NCBI GenBank assembly: GCA_015665415.1
Contig: JADFAE010000026.1
Span: 1 to 64,000, forward strand
Direction: 5' to 3'
Length of the DNA stretch: 64,000 bases
DNA from: Roseobacter sp.
Lineage (GTDB): Bacteria; Pseudomonadota; Alphaproteobacteria; Rhodobacterales; Rhodobacteraceae
Below, piece by piece: positions 43,748-55,224 of the stretch. The notes under the pieces are model-generated. The model was not told where the DNA came from. It saw nothing but the letters and a program-made list of their open reading frames with translations, and made no database searches. Numbering within the stretch: position 1 is the stretch's first letter; each line of letters starts with the position of its first letter. A program made the translations under genes and the position numbers.

Positions 43748-44617
43748 ATGCCACGTCTGGATCTATTGCTCACCGCCCTGGCCCCGGCCATCTGGGGCAG
43801 CAGCTACATCATCACCACCAGCCTGCTCCCGGGCCAATCGCCTCTGCTGGTCGCACTGCTGAGGGCGTTGCCCGCCGGCCTGTTGCTGTTGCTGCTTGTG
43901 CGACAGTTGCCACCGCTGAGCTGGATACCAAAACTGCTCATTTTGGGGGCGCTCAATTTCTCGCTATTCTGGACCCTGCTCTTTGTCTCCGCCTATCGCT
44001 TGCCCGGCGGGGTGGCCGCGACGCTGGGGGCGGCGCAGCCGCTGCTGGTGGTTTTCTTCTCTGCCTATGCCCTGAAGACGGCGATCCGGCCTGCTGCGCT
44101 GATTGCTGCGGGACTCAGCATCCTTGGCGTGGCCTTACTGGTCCTGACACCGGCAGCAACGCTGGACCCTTGGGGCGTATTCGCCGGATTGGGCGGAGCT
44201 GCCTCCATGGCGGCGGGTGTTGTGCTGACCCGCAAATGGCAGCCGCCAGTGCCGCCGCTGGTCTTTACCGCCTGGCAGCTGACCGCCGGAGGGCTGTTGC
44301 TGATCCCCTTTGCCCTCATCGGCCTGGATGGGGTTCCCTCCTTCACTAGCGCCAATCTCCTTGGGCTGGCCTATATGAGCCTGATTGGTGGTGCCTTCAC
44401 CTATATCCTGTGGTTTCGCGGGCTGTCCCGGATCGATCCCACCAAGGTGTCGCTGCTGGGTGTCCTGAGCCCGCTTTCGGCGGTGCTGCTGGGCTGGGGG
44501 CTGATTGGCGAGAGCCTGTCGCCCCTGCAAATCACAGGTGCTGCCCTGGCGCTGTTCAGCCTCTGGCTGGGACAGAGCAACCTGCGCCTGGCCCGCTTTG
44601 GCCAAAAAACAGCCTGA
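43748..44617 (+). CDS. EamA/DMT-family exporter under MarR control
   Basis: This 289-residue protein has ten membrane segments in two EamA halves (LLLTALAPAIWGSSYIITTSLL ... LSPLSAVLLGWGLIGESLSPLQITGAALALFSLWLGQ). The start is ATG 43748, with GGAG 9 bases earlier. It is divergent from the MarR regulator and shares the operator region. It probably exports the regulator's ligand (inference). The gene ends before a terminator-like hairpin. Confidence 0.88.
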   Translation: MPRLDLLLTALAPAIWGSSYIITTSLLPGQSPLLVALLRALPAGLLLLLLVRQLPPLSWIPKLLILGALNFSLFWTLLFVSAYRLPGGVAATLGAAQPLLVVFFSAYALKTAIRPAALIAAGLSILGVALLVLTPAATLDPWGVFAGLGGAASMAAGVVLTRKWQPPVPPLVFTAWQLTAGGLLLIPFALIGLDGVPSFTSANLLGLAYMSLIGGAFTYILWFRGLSRIDPTKVSLLGVLSPLSAVLLGWGLIGESLSPLQITGAALALFSLWLGQSNLRLARFGQKTA

Positions 44618-44630
44618 TACCAGGAACAAC

Positions 44631-44661
44631 GGGAACTGGGCGCACAGGTTGCCCTGTTCCC
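44631..44661. terminator. Terminator-like hairpin between convergent genes
   Basis: GGGAAC-t-GGGC pairs with GCCC-t-GTTCCC around a 9-base loop, between the convergent DMT transporter and rppH genes. No long T-run follows, so strength is uncertain. Confidence 0.6.
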
Positions 44662-44667
44662 AACTAG

Positions 44668-47339
<2,672 letters not shown>

Positions 47340-47460
47340 TACGGCCCAACGCCTTTGCCCCCCCTTTCAAGGCTGGCAAAGGCGGCAAATAAGAGGCAGG
47401 GCTCCCGCGCCCGCAGACCTCCCGGCTTCGCCGGGCCACCTTCCGTGCGACCTTGGGCCT

Positions 47461-47535
47461 GGCACCGCGCGCCTGCGCGCGCGGTGCCAGGCCCAACGGG
47501 AGGCGGCTTTGACAAAAGCCAACGACGGGCGGGAG
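47461..47535 (+). repeat. Dispersed hairpin repeat, copy B
   Basis: A perfect 12-bp stem GGCACCGCGCGC / GCGCGCGGTGCC with a 4-base loop (47461-47488), then GCCCAACGGGAGG (47491-47503) and GGGCGGGAG (47527-47535). Copies A and C share both motifs and their order. Confidence 0.8.
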
Positions 47536-47564
47536 AGCCTCGGATTTATTTGTCAGCCTTAGGG

Positions 47565-47915
47565 TCAGGACCCGATGTGCAGCAAATGACTGTCCGGTGG
47601 CGCCTCTTTGCGGTCGTTCAGCCCATAGTCCCGCATCACCTCAGCCACCCTCAACCGATAGTCTGAGAAAATAACATCACGCCCTTTACTCTGTGCCACA
47701 CGATGCTCTGCCAGACGCCGCCAGGCCTGAACAGCCTCTTCATCGCGAAAAAAGGACAGTGACACCAGCTTGCCCGGGTTGCTCAGGCTCTGGAACCGCT
47801 CCACGGAGATAAATCCCGGGATCTCTTCCAGCAGCGGCCGAAGCTCAGCCGCCACATCAAGGTAGCTCTGCTGCTGCCCCTCTGCGATCTCAACTTCAAA
47901 AATGACCGCAATCAT
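47565..47915 (-). CDS. Antibiotic biosynthesis monooxygenase (ABM) domain protein
   Basis: This 116-residue protein has the ABM fold (MIAVIFEVEIAEGQQQSYLDVAAELRPLLEEIPGFISVERFQSLSNPGKLVSLSFFRDEEAVQAWRR). Family members are small dimeric heme or quinone monooxygenases, or proteins of unknown role. Its start overlaps the NIPSNAP gene stop by 4 bases (ATGA), so both come from one transcript and probably act together. Confidence 0.85.
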   Translation of the reverse strand: MIAVIFEVEIAEGQQQSYLDVAAELRPLLEEIPGFISVERFQSLSNPGKLVSLSFFRDEEAVQAWRRLAEHRVAQSKGRDVIFSDYRLRVAEVMRDYGLNDRKEAPPDSHLLHIGS

Positions 47916-48262
47916 GTCACCCGCCCCACCGATGACACGTCGCCCGTCGCCCCCTCTGAGGCGGATGCAAGCTTTAGAAAATTGCGTTCCTCTCGCAGAA
48001 TGAACCGCTTGCGCTGAGCGAACTCATAGTTCTCCCGTCCCAAGGGATCTGCTGCAAGGCGGGCCCGATAGCTTTCATAAGCAGCCAGGCTGGGTATATT
48101 GTAGATCCCATAGGCCTCAGTGGCGGATCCTTCGTGGGGGGCGAAATACCCTATCAGGTCAGCACCATTGCGCGGAATGGCGTCTCCCCAATTGCGCGCG
48201 TAAAGGCAAAAAGCCTCTCTCTGGGTCGGGTCAATCTGGTAGCGAATAATGCAGGTCAGCAT
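47912..48262 (-). CDS. NIPSNAP-family protein
   Basis: This 116-residue protein has the NIPSNAP pattern (TCIIRYQIDPTQREAFCLYARNWGDAIPRNGADLIGYFAPHEGSATEAYGIYNIPSLAAYESYRARLAADP), a ferredoxin-like dimeric alpha-beta fold related to the ABM fold. Function unknown. It is the first gene of a two-gene operon with the ABM protein. Confidence 0.85.
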   Translation of the reverse strand: MLTCIIRYQIDPTQREAFCLYARNWGDAIPRNGADLIGYFAPHEGSATEAYGIYNIPSLAAYESYRARLAADPLGRENYEFAQRKRFILREERNFLKLASASEGATGDVSSVGRVT

Positions 48263-48425
48263 CTCTGGATTCCTTTCCTTGGAACCCGGTTGCTAGCGCG
48301 GCAGAAGTGGGGAACGCTTCGTTCTGGATCGAAGCGTTCCCCACCGTATGAGCTCCCGAGGAGCCGCGCAGCTGCGACATCAGGCCCAAGGCCTATAAGC
48401 AATCAAGCCGGGCTGTCCTGTGCGC

Positions 48426-48881
48426 TTACTCGGATACGGTAATCGTGATCACGTCAGAGACAATTGGCGTCGTATGCGGCACATGTCCCAAATCCCCCAA
48501 TACCAGCTGCAGGGTATGCGACCCAGGTGTCAATTCCACCTGCGTCTCGGTCTGACCACCGCCAAAATGCACGTGATGCTCATCCGCAGGCAATCCATAA
48601 GACAGCTCATCCGCACCATCCTCGCCCTGACCCAGAGGAGGGCGATCAATCAGCAAATGATGATGGCCGGTATTTTCCTTTTCTGTGCCCGCTGGGGCCA
48701 CGCCCATGCCAGAAAGGCCAAAGACAACCGTGACCGGAGATGCCACTGTCGCCCCATCTTCGAGATTGACGAAGTAGACCTTTGCCTCCGGGTTCGAGGG
48801 TGTCTCACCCCCGGCCCAACTTGCTGTGGCAAGCCCCAAAGCCAAGCCCAATGCGGTACCGAATGTTGTAATTGCCTTCAT
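48426..48881 (-). CDS. DUF4399 periplasmic protein
   Basis: This 151-residue protein has a signal peptide (MKAITTFGTALGLALGLATASWA). It has a DUF4399 pattern: KVYFVNLEDGATVASPVTVVFGLSGMGV, then NTGHHHLLID and ADEHHVHFGGGQTETQVELTPGSHTLQLVLGDLGH. The two His-rich motifs suggest metal binding, perhaps iron or copper (inference). The ATG at 48881 is preferred since the signal peptide starts there. Stand-alone gene. Confidence 0.85.
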   Translation of the reverse strand: MKAITTFGTALGLALGLATASWAGGETPSNPEAKVYFVNLEDGATVASPVTVVFGLSGMGVAPAGTEKENTGHHHLLIDRPPLGQGEDGADELSYGLPADEHHVHFGGGQTETQVELTPGSHTLQLVLGDLGHVPHTTPIVSDVITITVSE

Positions 48882-49083
48882 CCTTTCCCCTCCCAAACAA
48901 GTGTCCATCCTGAAAGCTTAGCCCAAATCAGATCTGCGCAAAGGGGAAGAGACCTCAGCGAAGCCCCCCAATGCATAAATTCTTCGCAAAGCGCCCTGTT
49001 CCAGAGGCAGGCAACACAGCTCTCTTGCCAAGCCCCTCTTGCCAGAGCAATCTGCGCCCGAATAGATACAAGCCGAGGCCTCC

Positions 49084-49998
49084 ATGATCTTTGCCACAAT
49101 TCTACTGGGCCTCATTCCCAGCTTTCTGATGGTGGCCATCGGGGGGCTGATGCGCAAACGTCTCAGCCCTGAAGCCTGGCAAGGCCTCGACAAGCTCAAC
49201 TTCGAGATCTTATTCCCGGCTCTGCTGTTTTTTGCGGCCTCCAGCCGCCCCATCGCCCCCGGCGAAGTGCTGCGTATCGGCCCGGCGGTCTGGGGTATCA
49301 TCGCACTGGCCCTGGCTCTAGGCTATCTTGGCCGCCGCCTGGGCCCGGCACGCTTTCTTGATTTTGCAGGTGCCTGGCAGACCAGCTGGCGTTTCAACAC
49401 CGCCATTGCCTTTGTTGCCGTGCCGACCCTGACGCCAGAATTGCTTGGCCCAATGGCCATTGCCATCGGCATGGCGGTGCCGGTGGCCAATATCCTGGCT
49501 GTATCGGCGCTGTCGCGCGGCAGCAGCCTTAGCCCTGTCGCCACCCTTGCCAAGGTTCTGAGCAATCCCTTTCTGCTCGCCTCGATTGCCGGTCTTGCGG
49601 TGGGCCTGTCCGGCTACACCCTGCCTGCCGCCTTGCTGGCCCCAGCCGAGATGCTGGCCAAGGCTGCCATCCCCATTGCCTTGCTATCGATTGGCGCAAC
49701 CATGAATTGGCGCGCCTTGACCCGGTTGGATCGCTTCAACGGCTTCCTGTGTCTTGTGCGGCTTGTCTTGGTACCTGCGGTGGTGTTTGCATCTTGCCTG
49801 CTGCTGCCGCAGGGATCGACACTGCCGGCAGTCTTCATCCTGTTTGCGGCCTTGCCGACGGCCTCCGCCGCCCATGTTCTGGCCTCGGGCTTTGGGGCGG
49901 ACCGACAATTGGTGGCCACATTGATTGCCCAGTCCACATTGCTAGCGGCCTTTACACTGCCGCTTTGGATTCTAGCTATCAAACTGGTTTTTCAGTAA
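49084..49998 (+). CDS. AEC-family transporter
   Basis: This 304-residue membrane protein of the auxin efflux carrier family has ten helices: FATILLGLIPSFLMVAIGGLMRK at the N-terminus, a NPFLLASIAGLAVGLSGYTLP centre and LVATLIAQSTLLAAFTLPLWIL at the end. Bacterial members export or import malonate, malate or other carboxylates; the substrate is unknown. A LysR gene follows 149 bases downstream in the same direction. Confidence 0.9.
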   Translation: MIFATILLGLIPSFLMVAIGGLMRKRLSPEAWQGLDKLNFEILFPALLFFAASSRPIAPGEVLRIGPAVWGIIALALALGYLGRRLGPARFLDFAGAWQTSWRFNTAIAFVAVPTLTPELLGPMAIAIGMAVPVANILAVSALSRGSSLSPVATLAKVLSNPFLLASIAGLAVGLSGYTLPAALLAPAEMLAKAAIPIALLSIGATMNWRALTRLDRFNGFLCLVRLVLVPAVVFASCLLLPQGSTLPAVFILFAALPTASAAHVLASGFGADRQLVATLIAQSTLLAAFTLPLWILAIKLVFQ

Positions 49999-50147
49999 AA
50001 AACTCACAATACCCCCAGATTGTTTCACCGTTTCCCCTATGGGAACGATCCCGTGAAAACCCTGCAATTATCCCACCATCGCCCCGTTATCGCCCGATTT
50101 CAGCGTCAAACCGAGACTGAGAAAAGACATATCTGAGGAACCTGTTG

Positions 50148-51065
50148 ATGGATCGACTGACCGAAATGGAGGCCTTTGCCAATGTCGTGGACCAAGGCGG
50201 TTTCACTGATGCGGCAAAGAAGATGGGGATTTCAAAATCCGCCGTATCAAAACATGTATCCAGCCTGGAAACCCGTCTAGGAGCCCGGCTGCTGAACCGC
50301 ACCACCCGCCGGGTTTCGCCCACCGAAATTGGCCTCGCCTATTACGACCGCGCCCGGCGGGTGTTGAATGACGCTGGAGAGGCCGATGCCCTGGTGACCT
50401 CGATGCAATCGGCCCCATCCGGCCTCTTGCGGATCTCTGTGGCCACTGACTTTGGCGTCAACCACCTGTCACCGGTGCTGTCCGATTTCCTGCGCGACTT
50501 TCCAGAGATCACCGTCAACATGGTGCTGAACAACCGCTACGTTGAGCTGATTTCCGAGGGCTTTGACATGGCTCTGCGCATTGGGGAGCTGGAAGACAGC
50601 TCTCTCAAGGCACGCAAGCTCACCGAGACCACCAAACGGATGATTGCCTCGCCCGGTTACCTGGAGCAGTTTGGCCGTCCACAAAAAATCGACGATCTGA
50701 ACACCCACAAGCTGTTGCACTACTCTAACCAGTCCAGCGGCAATGTCTGGAAGATCACCGCGCCATCAGGTGAGAAACGCCAGGTGCGCACCACCGGTTG
50801 GCTTTCGGTGAACGACGGGCAATCGCTGCTCAACGCTGCAATCTCAGGGCTCGGCATCGCCTATCTGCCCAGCTATCTCTATTCCGAGGCTATGGAAGAG
50901 GGGTTGGTCGAAGACGTCATGCCGAATCTTCCGATGGAGACCCAAGGCATCTATGCGGTCTATCCTCCCGGCAAATTCACCCAACCCAAGGTCCGCGCCT
51001 TCATCGACTTTCTGGCCCATTCCTTTGCAGGCAAGGATGCCGAAGACTGGCGTCAATCCGCCTGA
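50148..51065 (+). CDS. LysR-family transcriptional regulator
   Basis: This 305-residue protein has an N-terminal LysR helix-turn-helix (RLTEMEAFANVVDQGGFTDAAKKMGISKSAVSKHVSSLETRLGARLLNRTTRRVSPTEIG) and a periplasmic-binding-like effector domain. The sequence LLNRTTRRVSPTEIG and VNDGQSLLNAAISGLGIAYLPSYL are usual for the group near DsdC/PgrR. Start ATG 50148, with GAGGA 8 bases before. Its target is likely elsewhere. A terminator hairpin follows. Confidence 0.93.
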   Translation: MDRLTEMEAFANVVDQGGFTDAAKKMGISKSAVSKHVSSLETRLGARLLNRTTRRVSPTEIGLAYYDRARRVLNDAGEADALVTSMQSAPSGLLRISVATDFGVNHLSPVLSDFLRDFPEITVNMVLNNRYVELISEGFDMALRIGELEDSSLKARKLTETTKRMIASPGYLEQFGRPQKIDDLNTHKLLHYSNQSSGNVWKITAPSGEKRQVRTTGWLSVNDGQSLLNAAISGLGIAYLPSYLYSEAMEEGLVEDVMPNLPMETQGIYAVYPPGKFTQPKVRAFIDFLAHSFAGKDAEDWRQSA

Positions 51066-51101
51066 GGTCAGTAGACGAAACCTCGACACCTCTAAGCAAA
51101 A

Positions 51102-51128
51102 CGCCCCAGCGGATAGCCGGGGCGTTTT
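51102..51128 (+). terminator. Terminator after the LysR gene
   Basis: Inverted repeat CGCCCC / GGGGCG (51102-51107 and 51119-51124) is followed by TTTT, 36 bases past the lysR stop. Confidence 0.75.
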
Positions 51129-51169
51129 CGTTTTGCACCGGGCCAGGCATGGTTGTTCTGGCCAAACGG

Positions 51170-52132
51170 CTATTCAGTGACCAGAACCACCTCGACCCGG
51201 CGGTTGGTTTGCCGTCCTGCCGCCGTCAGGTTGCTGGCGATCGGGGCCATATAGCCGGCACCAGCAACCTCGACACGATCCCCATCGATGTCATGGGTCT
51301 GGATCAGGGCCTCCTTGATTCTGGAGGCCCGACGCTGCGACAAAGATATGTTGTCAGCCAGCGTGCCGACCGTGTCGGTATGCCCAACGATCAGAATGCG
51401 GGCTGTAGGCTCGGCCTCCAGAAAAGCAGCAAGATCTTGGAGGATGGCGCTGGCTTCGGGGCCCACCTCCGCATCTCCGGTGTTGAATTCCAGCCCCTTG
51501 AGCACCGCATGCCCCTGCTGCAGTAATTGATCACCTAGGGATACTGCCACCACTTGCGCGGGCGGCGTATCCGGTGCCACCAGCTCCAGCGGAGGCTGCC
51601 TGTCGGGGGAGACTTCGATCAGTTGAACGTAGTTGGCGGTGCCACTGCGCGACACCAGCAGGGAGACCACAGCGGGGACGCCATCTTGCGCCCCGGAACC
51701 TTCAGGACCTATGGCTGCCAGAAAGTAATAATCGGACAGGCTCACCACCATATCCGGGGCCGGCACCACTTCGATGCCAAAGCGGAAATCAAAGCCGCCG
51801 CATTGCCGGGCCGCGCATTGAAACTCGATCTCATAGCCCTGCACCACAAGCTGACGGCGCAGCGGCTCCAGCACCTGCAGCGCTGTGGCATCGCCCCGCA
51901 ACTGCCAGGTGCGCCGCAAGATATGGCCTTCTGTCAGGCGCTGCGCAATGCCCGTCGGGCCAAAGGGGCCAACCGGCAAAGCATAGGTTCCCAAAGCTGT
52001 TTCGCGCTGCGACAACGGGAGGCTGCCTGCAGGCAATTGCAGACCGGCTGCAGTGGGTTCCTCCGCCCCAGCCGGTTGCAGCTGCAGGCTCAGACTACAG
52101 CCCAGAGCAAAGGCAACAAGACTGCGTCTCAT
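51170..52132 (-). CDS. OmpA-family protein with DUF4892-like N-terminal domain
   Basis: This 320-residue exported protein has a signal peptide (MRRSLVAFALGCSLSLQLQPAGA). The N-terminal 190 residues contain a DUF4892-like region (YALPVGPFG, YEIEFQCAARQCGGFDFRFGIEV with a Cys pair, YYFLAAIGPEG, VSLLVSRSG). The C-terminal OmpA domain shows LEFNTGDAEVGPEASAILQDLAAFLE, ILIVGHTDTVGTLADNISLSQRRASRIKEALI and NRRVEVVLV. It probably resides in the outer membrane or periplasm and binds peptidoglycan. ATG 52132 is preferred over 52144. Confidence 0.85.
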   Translation of the reverse strand: MRRSLVAFALGCSLSLQLQPAGAEEPTAAGLQLPAGSLPLSQRETALGTYALPVGPFGPTGIAQRLTEGHILRRTWQLRGDATALQVLEPLRRQLVVQGYEIEFQCAARQCGGFDFRFGIEVVPAPDMVVSLSDYYFLAAIGPEGSGAQDGVPAVVSLLVSRSGTANYVQLIEVSPDRQPPLELVAPDTPPAQVVAVSLGDQLLQQGHAVLKGLEFNTGDAEVGPEASAILQDLAAFLEAEPTARILIVGHTDTVGTLADNISLSQRRASRIKEALIQTHDIDGDRVEVAGAGYMAPIASNLTAAGRQTNRRVEVVLVTE

Positions 52133-52140
52133 CCTTCCTC

Positions 52141-52713
52141 TCATCTGGACTGGGCGTGGTATTCGTCGTTGGGCACCATGCCGGTGGCAGAGGCCGCCCG
52201 ATTGGACATATTGTAAAACCCGGTGACATTGGCGATGTCCCAAATGTCGCGCTCACTAAAGCCGTGCTGGCGCAGAACCTCACGGTCCGCCTCTTCCACC
52301 TCAGCGCTGGCCTTGGTGACTTTGACGGCAAAATCCAGCATCGCCCGCTGCCGCGGCTCCAGCGGGGCGACCCGGTAGTTCATCACCAGCATTTCACCCA
52401 GTTTCGGATCCCCAGACAGGGCCCGCACGGCAGCCCCATGCGAGGCCAGACAATAAAAACAACTGTTCACGGCGGACACCACCACAGCAATCATCTCGCG
52501 CTCCAGCTTGCTGAGGCCGCTGTCGCCCAGCATCAGCTCATTGTACAGCGCGCTAAAGGCATTGAGCTTGTTTTCATCAAAGGCATGGGCGCGCAGGACA
52601 TTGGGCACCATGCCCAGTTTCTCTTGGCAGATGTCAAAATACTTCTGCATGCCTGCGGGCAGCGGATCCAGCGGCGGCAGATCCAACGCAGTCGGGGCTT
52701 TGAGATCAGTCAT
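52141..52713 (-). CDS. AhpD-like peroxidase-related protein
   Basis: This 190-residue AhpD-fold protein has the redox motif NSCFYCLASHGAAVR, a family typical of 'peroxidase-related enzymes'. The long N-terminal helix region (AGMQKYFDICQEKLGMVPNVLRAHAFDENKLNAFSALYNELML) is standard. It starts where the GNAT gene ends (shared base), so the CinA-domain, GNAT and AhpD-like genes form one leftward operon. Confidence 0.9.
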   Translation of the reverse strand: MTDLKAPTALDLPPLDPLPAGMQKYFDICQEKLGMVPNVLRAHAFDENKLNAFSALYNELMLGDSGLSKLEREMIAVVVSAVNSCFYCLASHGAAVRALSGDPKLGEMLVMNYRVAPLEPRQRAMLDFAVKVTKASAEVEEADREVLRQHGFSERDIWDIANVTGFYNMSNRAASATGMVPNDEYHAQSR

Positions 52714-53459
52714 TACAATTCTTCTCCGGTTGGCAAAATGCGATAGTGGTACTGTCCGCTCTGTTGCATCCCGAGGGAAGCATAAAGCCCGTTGGCACCG
52801 GTGTTACGTTTGGTGCAAAGAACTGCCATTTCCCTCGCCCCGTTTTCTGCCGCCCAGAATGCCGCTTGTCGCATCATCCAGACGCCCATTCCCTTGCGAC
52901 GTTGATGCGGCAGGATCTCCAGAGCATGCACCATGGCGATGCCGTCATGCACGGCAACAAACCCCGCCCCGGCCGGTTTGTCGTCATAGCGTCCCAGCAG
53001 GGCCGCTTTGGGACCAGAGACACGCTCCATCACCGCCTGGCGTCCAGCCCCAATGCCGCCCGAGATCCAGATCTCACGTTGAATTTCAAGCGGCGACCAC
53101 AGAGCAAAGGTAGTGACCCGCGGGATCTCCACATCCATCAGAGCTTCAACCGGACAGGTCCACAGATTGACCGGGTCCTTGATCTCATATCCCAGCGCCG
53201 CAAGCTGGCTGTCCAGATCCTCTTGTCCATCCCGGATCATGAACAAACTGTCCTGCCCCATCGCGCGCATCGCCTCTTGTGCCGCCGAGATCTCGCTGTC
53301 ACTGGCCACACCATCGACACTGGCGGCCGAGACCCGGCTGCCCCCGTCCTGCCCTTCGCGCAGGGTCACAGCGCCCAAGCTGCGCTTGGCGGCAGAGGGC
53401 CAGGTGGCCTCGACGACCGCGTAGTATTTGGCATCGGTCCAAACAGCAGTTGCGTTCAT
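52713..53459 (-). CDS. GNAT-family N-acetyltransferase, two-domain
   Basis: This 248-residue protein has an N-terminal degenerate GNAT-like half and a C-terminal active half: VHALEILPHQRRKGMGVWMMRQAAFWAAENGAREMAVLCTKRNTGANGLYASLGMQQSGQYHYR, with the acetyl-CoA loop QRRKGMG. Substrate unknown. It overlaps both neighbours by 1-4 bases in a compact operon of CinA-like, GNAT and AhpD-like genes. Confidence 0.88.
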   Translation of the reverse strand: MNATAVWTDAKYYAVVEATWPSAAKRSLGAVTLREGQDGGSRVSAASVDGVASDSEISAAQEAMRAMGQDSLFMIRDGQEDLDSQLAALGYEIKDPVNLWTCPVEALMDVEIPRVTTFALWSPLEIQREIWISGGIGAGRQAVMERVSGPKAALLGRYDDKPAGAGFVAVHDGIAMVHALEILPHQRRKGMGVWMMRQAAFWAAENGAREMAVLCTKRNTGANGLYASLGMQQSGQYHYRILPTGEEL

Positions 53460-54178
53460 AGCCCCATCTCCTGCGCCAATTCCCGCATCGCCCGGTCAAC
53501 CCCAACGCCATTGTGGCCCCGGATCACCACATTGGCGCCATAGGCCCCATTGTGCTGGAACGGATAGCAGCCAATTGAAAGATCCCTATGGCGGGCGGCA
53601 AGATCGGCCAGAAAATCGGCGATCTCTCCTTCGCCGCGCATCAGGCGCAGGCTTTGTGACAGCAGCGGCTCGCCACCGGTGAGCCCCGGCAGCACGCTGG
53701 CCACCATGGCCTGAAACACCATTGGCACCCCGGCCATGACATGCACATTGTTCAAGGTGAAACCGGGAGCCGAAGAGACCGGGTTGTCGATCAGATCTGC
53801 CCCATCGGGGATCCGGGCCATACGCAGGCGGGCGGAATTCAGCTCCTGCCCGGATTTTTCGTAATGCGCGGCCAGGATCGCACGAGCATCATCGCGCACG
53901 TCGAGATGGGCATCAAAGGCCTTGGCAATGCAATCCGCCGTGATGTCATCATGGGTGGGGCCAATGCCGCCACTGGTAAAGACATGATCAAAATCCGCGC
54001 TCAGCCTCTGCACCGCCGCAATGATCACGGGTTCATCATCGCTGACAACCCGCACTTCTTTCAGATCAATACCGTGTTTGGTCAGCTCACCGGCTAAAAA
54101 ATGCGTATTGGTATCGCGGGTCCGCCCGGACAGGATCTCATCACCGATCACCAGCATTGCGGCACTGGGGTTGGGCAT
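53456..54178 (-). CDS. CinA N-terminal (MoCF) domain protein
   Basis: This 240-residue protein is the molybdopterin-binding/COG1058 domain of CinA: AMLVIGDEILSGRTRDTNTHFLAGELTKHGIDLKEVRVVSDDEP and FDHVFTSGGIGPTHDDITADCIAKAF. The C-terminal amidohydrolase half of full CinA is absent, as in many stand-alone members. It may be an ADP-ribose pyrophosphatase-like enzyme. ATG 54178 has AGGAG 7 bases ahead. First gene of the operon. Confidence 0.9.
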   Translation of the reverse strand: MPNPSAAMLVIGDEILSGRTRDTNTHFLAGELTKHGIDLKEVRVVSDDEPVIIAAVQRLSADFDHVFTSGGIGPTHDDITADCIAKAFDAHLDVRDDARAILAAHYEKSGQELNSARLRMARIPDGADLIDNPVSSAPGFTLNNVHVMAGVPMVFQAMVASVLPGLTGGEPLLSQSLRLMRGEGEIADFLADLAARHRDLSIGCYPFQHNGAYGANVVIRGHNGVGVDRAMRELAQEMGL

Positions 54179-54377
54179 CATCTCTCTCCTTGCTGAGGCA
54201 TATTTCTGGCTTTGGGCTGCAAGATAGCCGCTCCTGCTACAGGAGCAAGCAGGCATCCCACCTCAGGCCTGCAAACATCTGTGGTTTGCAGCTTATTTGG
54301 ACCTCAGTTTTAGCAGCCGCCCCACTTTGGGCGCAGGCGCAGATTGACATCCCGTCAGCCTGCGTTACCCAAAGCAT

Positions 54378-55079
54378 ATGGAATTCACCACGCCCCTGAT
54401 CCCCGCCAGACTGATCCGCCGCTACAAGCGCTTCCTTGCCGATTGCCGTCTCGAGGATGGCCGCGAGATTACCGCCCATTGCGCCAACCCCGGCTCGATG
54501 CTGGGACTGGCCGAGCCGGGTATGAAACTCTGGCTAGAGCCCAATGACGATCCCAAGAAAAAACTGAAATACGGCTGGCGTCTGGTCGACCATGAAAACG
54601 GGCATTGCACCGGGGTTGATACCTCGGTGCCCAACCGGGCCCTGCGCGCGGCGCTGTTTGCCCGCGAGATCCCCGAGCTGGCCGCCTATGAGACAATCCG
54701 CCCCGAAGTGAAATACGGCGAGAACAGCCGCATCGATTTCCTGTTGCAGCAGGAGGGCTTGCCCGATTGCTATGTCGAAGTCAAAAGCGTGACCCTGTCG
54801 CGCCAGCAGGGCCTGGCCGAATTTCCCGACAGCGTCACTGCACGCGGCACCAAACATCTGGGCGAGTTGATCAATATGGTCGAAGCCGGGCATCGCGCGG
54901 TGATGCTCTATCTGGTGCAACGCAGCGATTGCGACCGGTTTGCCCTGGCCGCCGATATCGACCCCTCCTATGCCGCCGCCTTTGATCGTGCTCAAGCTGC
55001 CGGAGTGGAGCGCTTTATCTATACCACTTGCCTCTCGCCCCAGGAAATCACCATCGGGGGGCCCATCCCCGCGGCCTGA
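54378..55079 (+). CDS. sfsA: DNA/RNA nuclease SfsA
   Basis: This 233-residue protein is SfsA in full length: LIPARLIRRYKRFLADCRLEDGREITAHCANPGSM, GVDTSVPNRAL, YGENSRIDFLL, CYVEVKSVTLSRQQGLAEFPDSVTARGTKHL, and MLYLVQRSDCDRFALAADIDPSYAAAF. It was named for sugar fermentation stimulation, but newer work shows a PD-(D/E)XK-like nuclease, with D in RIDFLL and the E-x-K in YVEVKSVT. It stands upstream of map in the same direction. Confidence 0.93.
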   Translation: MEFTTPLIPARLIRRYKRFLADCRLEDGREITAHCANPGSMLGLAEPGMKLWLEPNDDPKKKLKYGWRLVDHENGHCTGVDTSVPNRALRAALFAREIPELAAYETIRPEVKYGENSRIDFLLQQEGLPDCYVEVKSVTLSRQQGLAEFPDSVTARGTKHLGELINMVEAGHRAVMLYLVQRSDCDRFALAADIDPSYAAAFDRAQAAGVERFIYTTCLSPQEITIGGPIPAA

Positions 55080-55224
55080 GGCTCAGTAATCATCCAGGCC
55101 CTGTTTCAACCAAGCGGCCCGGATCTGTTTTACGGGCGGCCCTCTGGTTCTTTCGCCCAAATCCGCTTACATAGCGGTACAAGACAGATTGCCTACAAGA
55201 CACAAGCGCACGGAGCCCAGCTTG

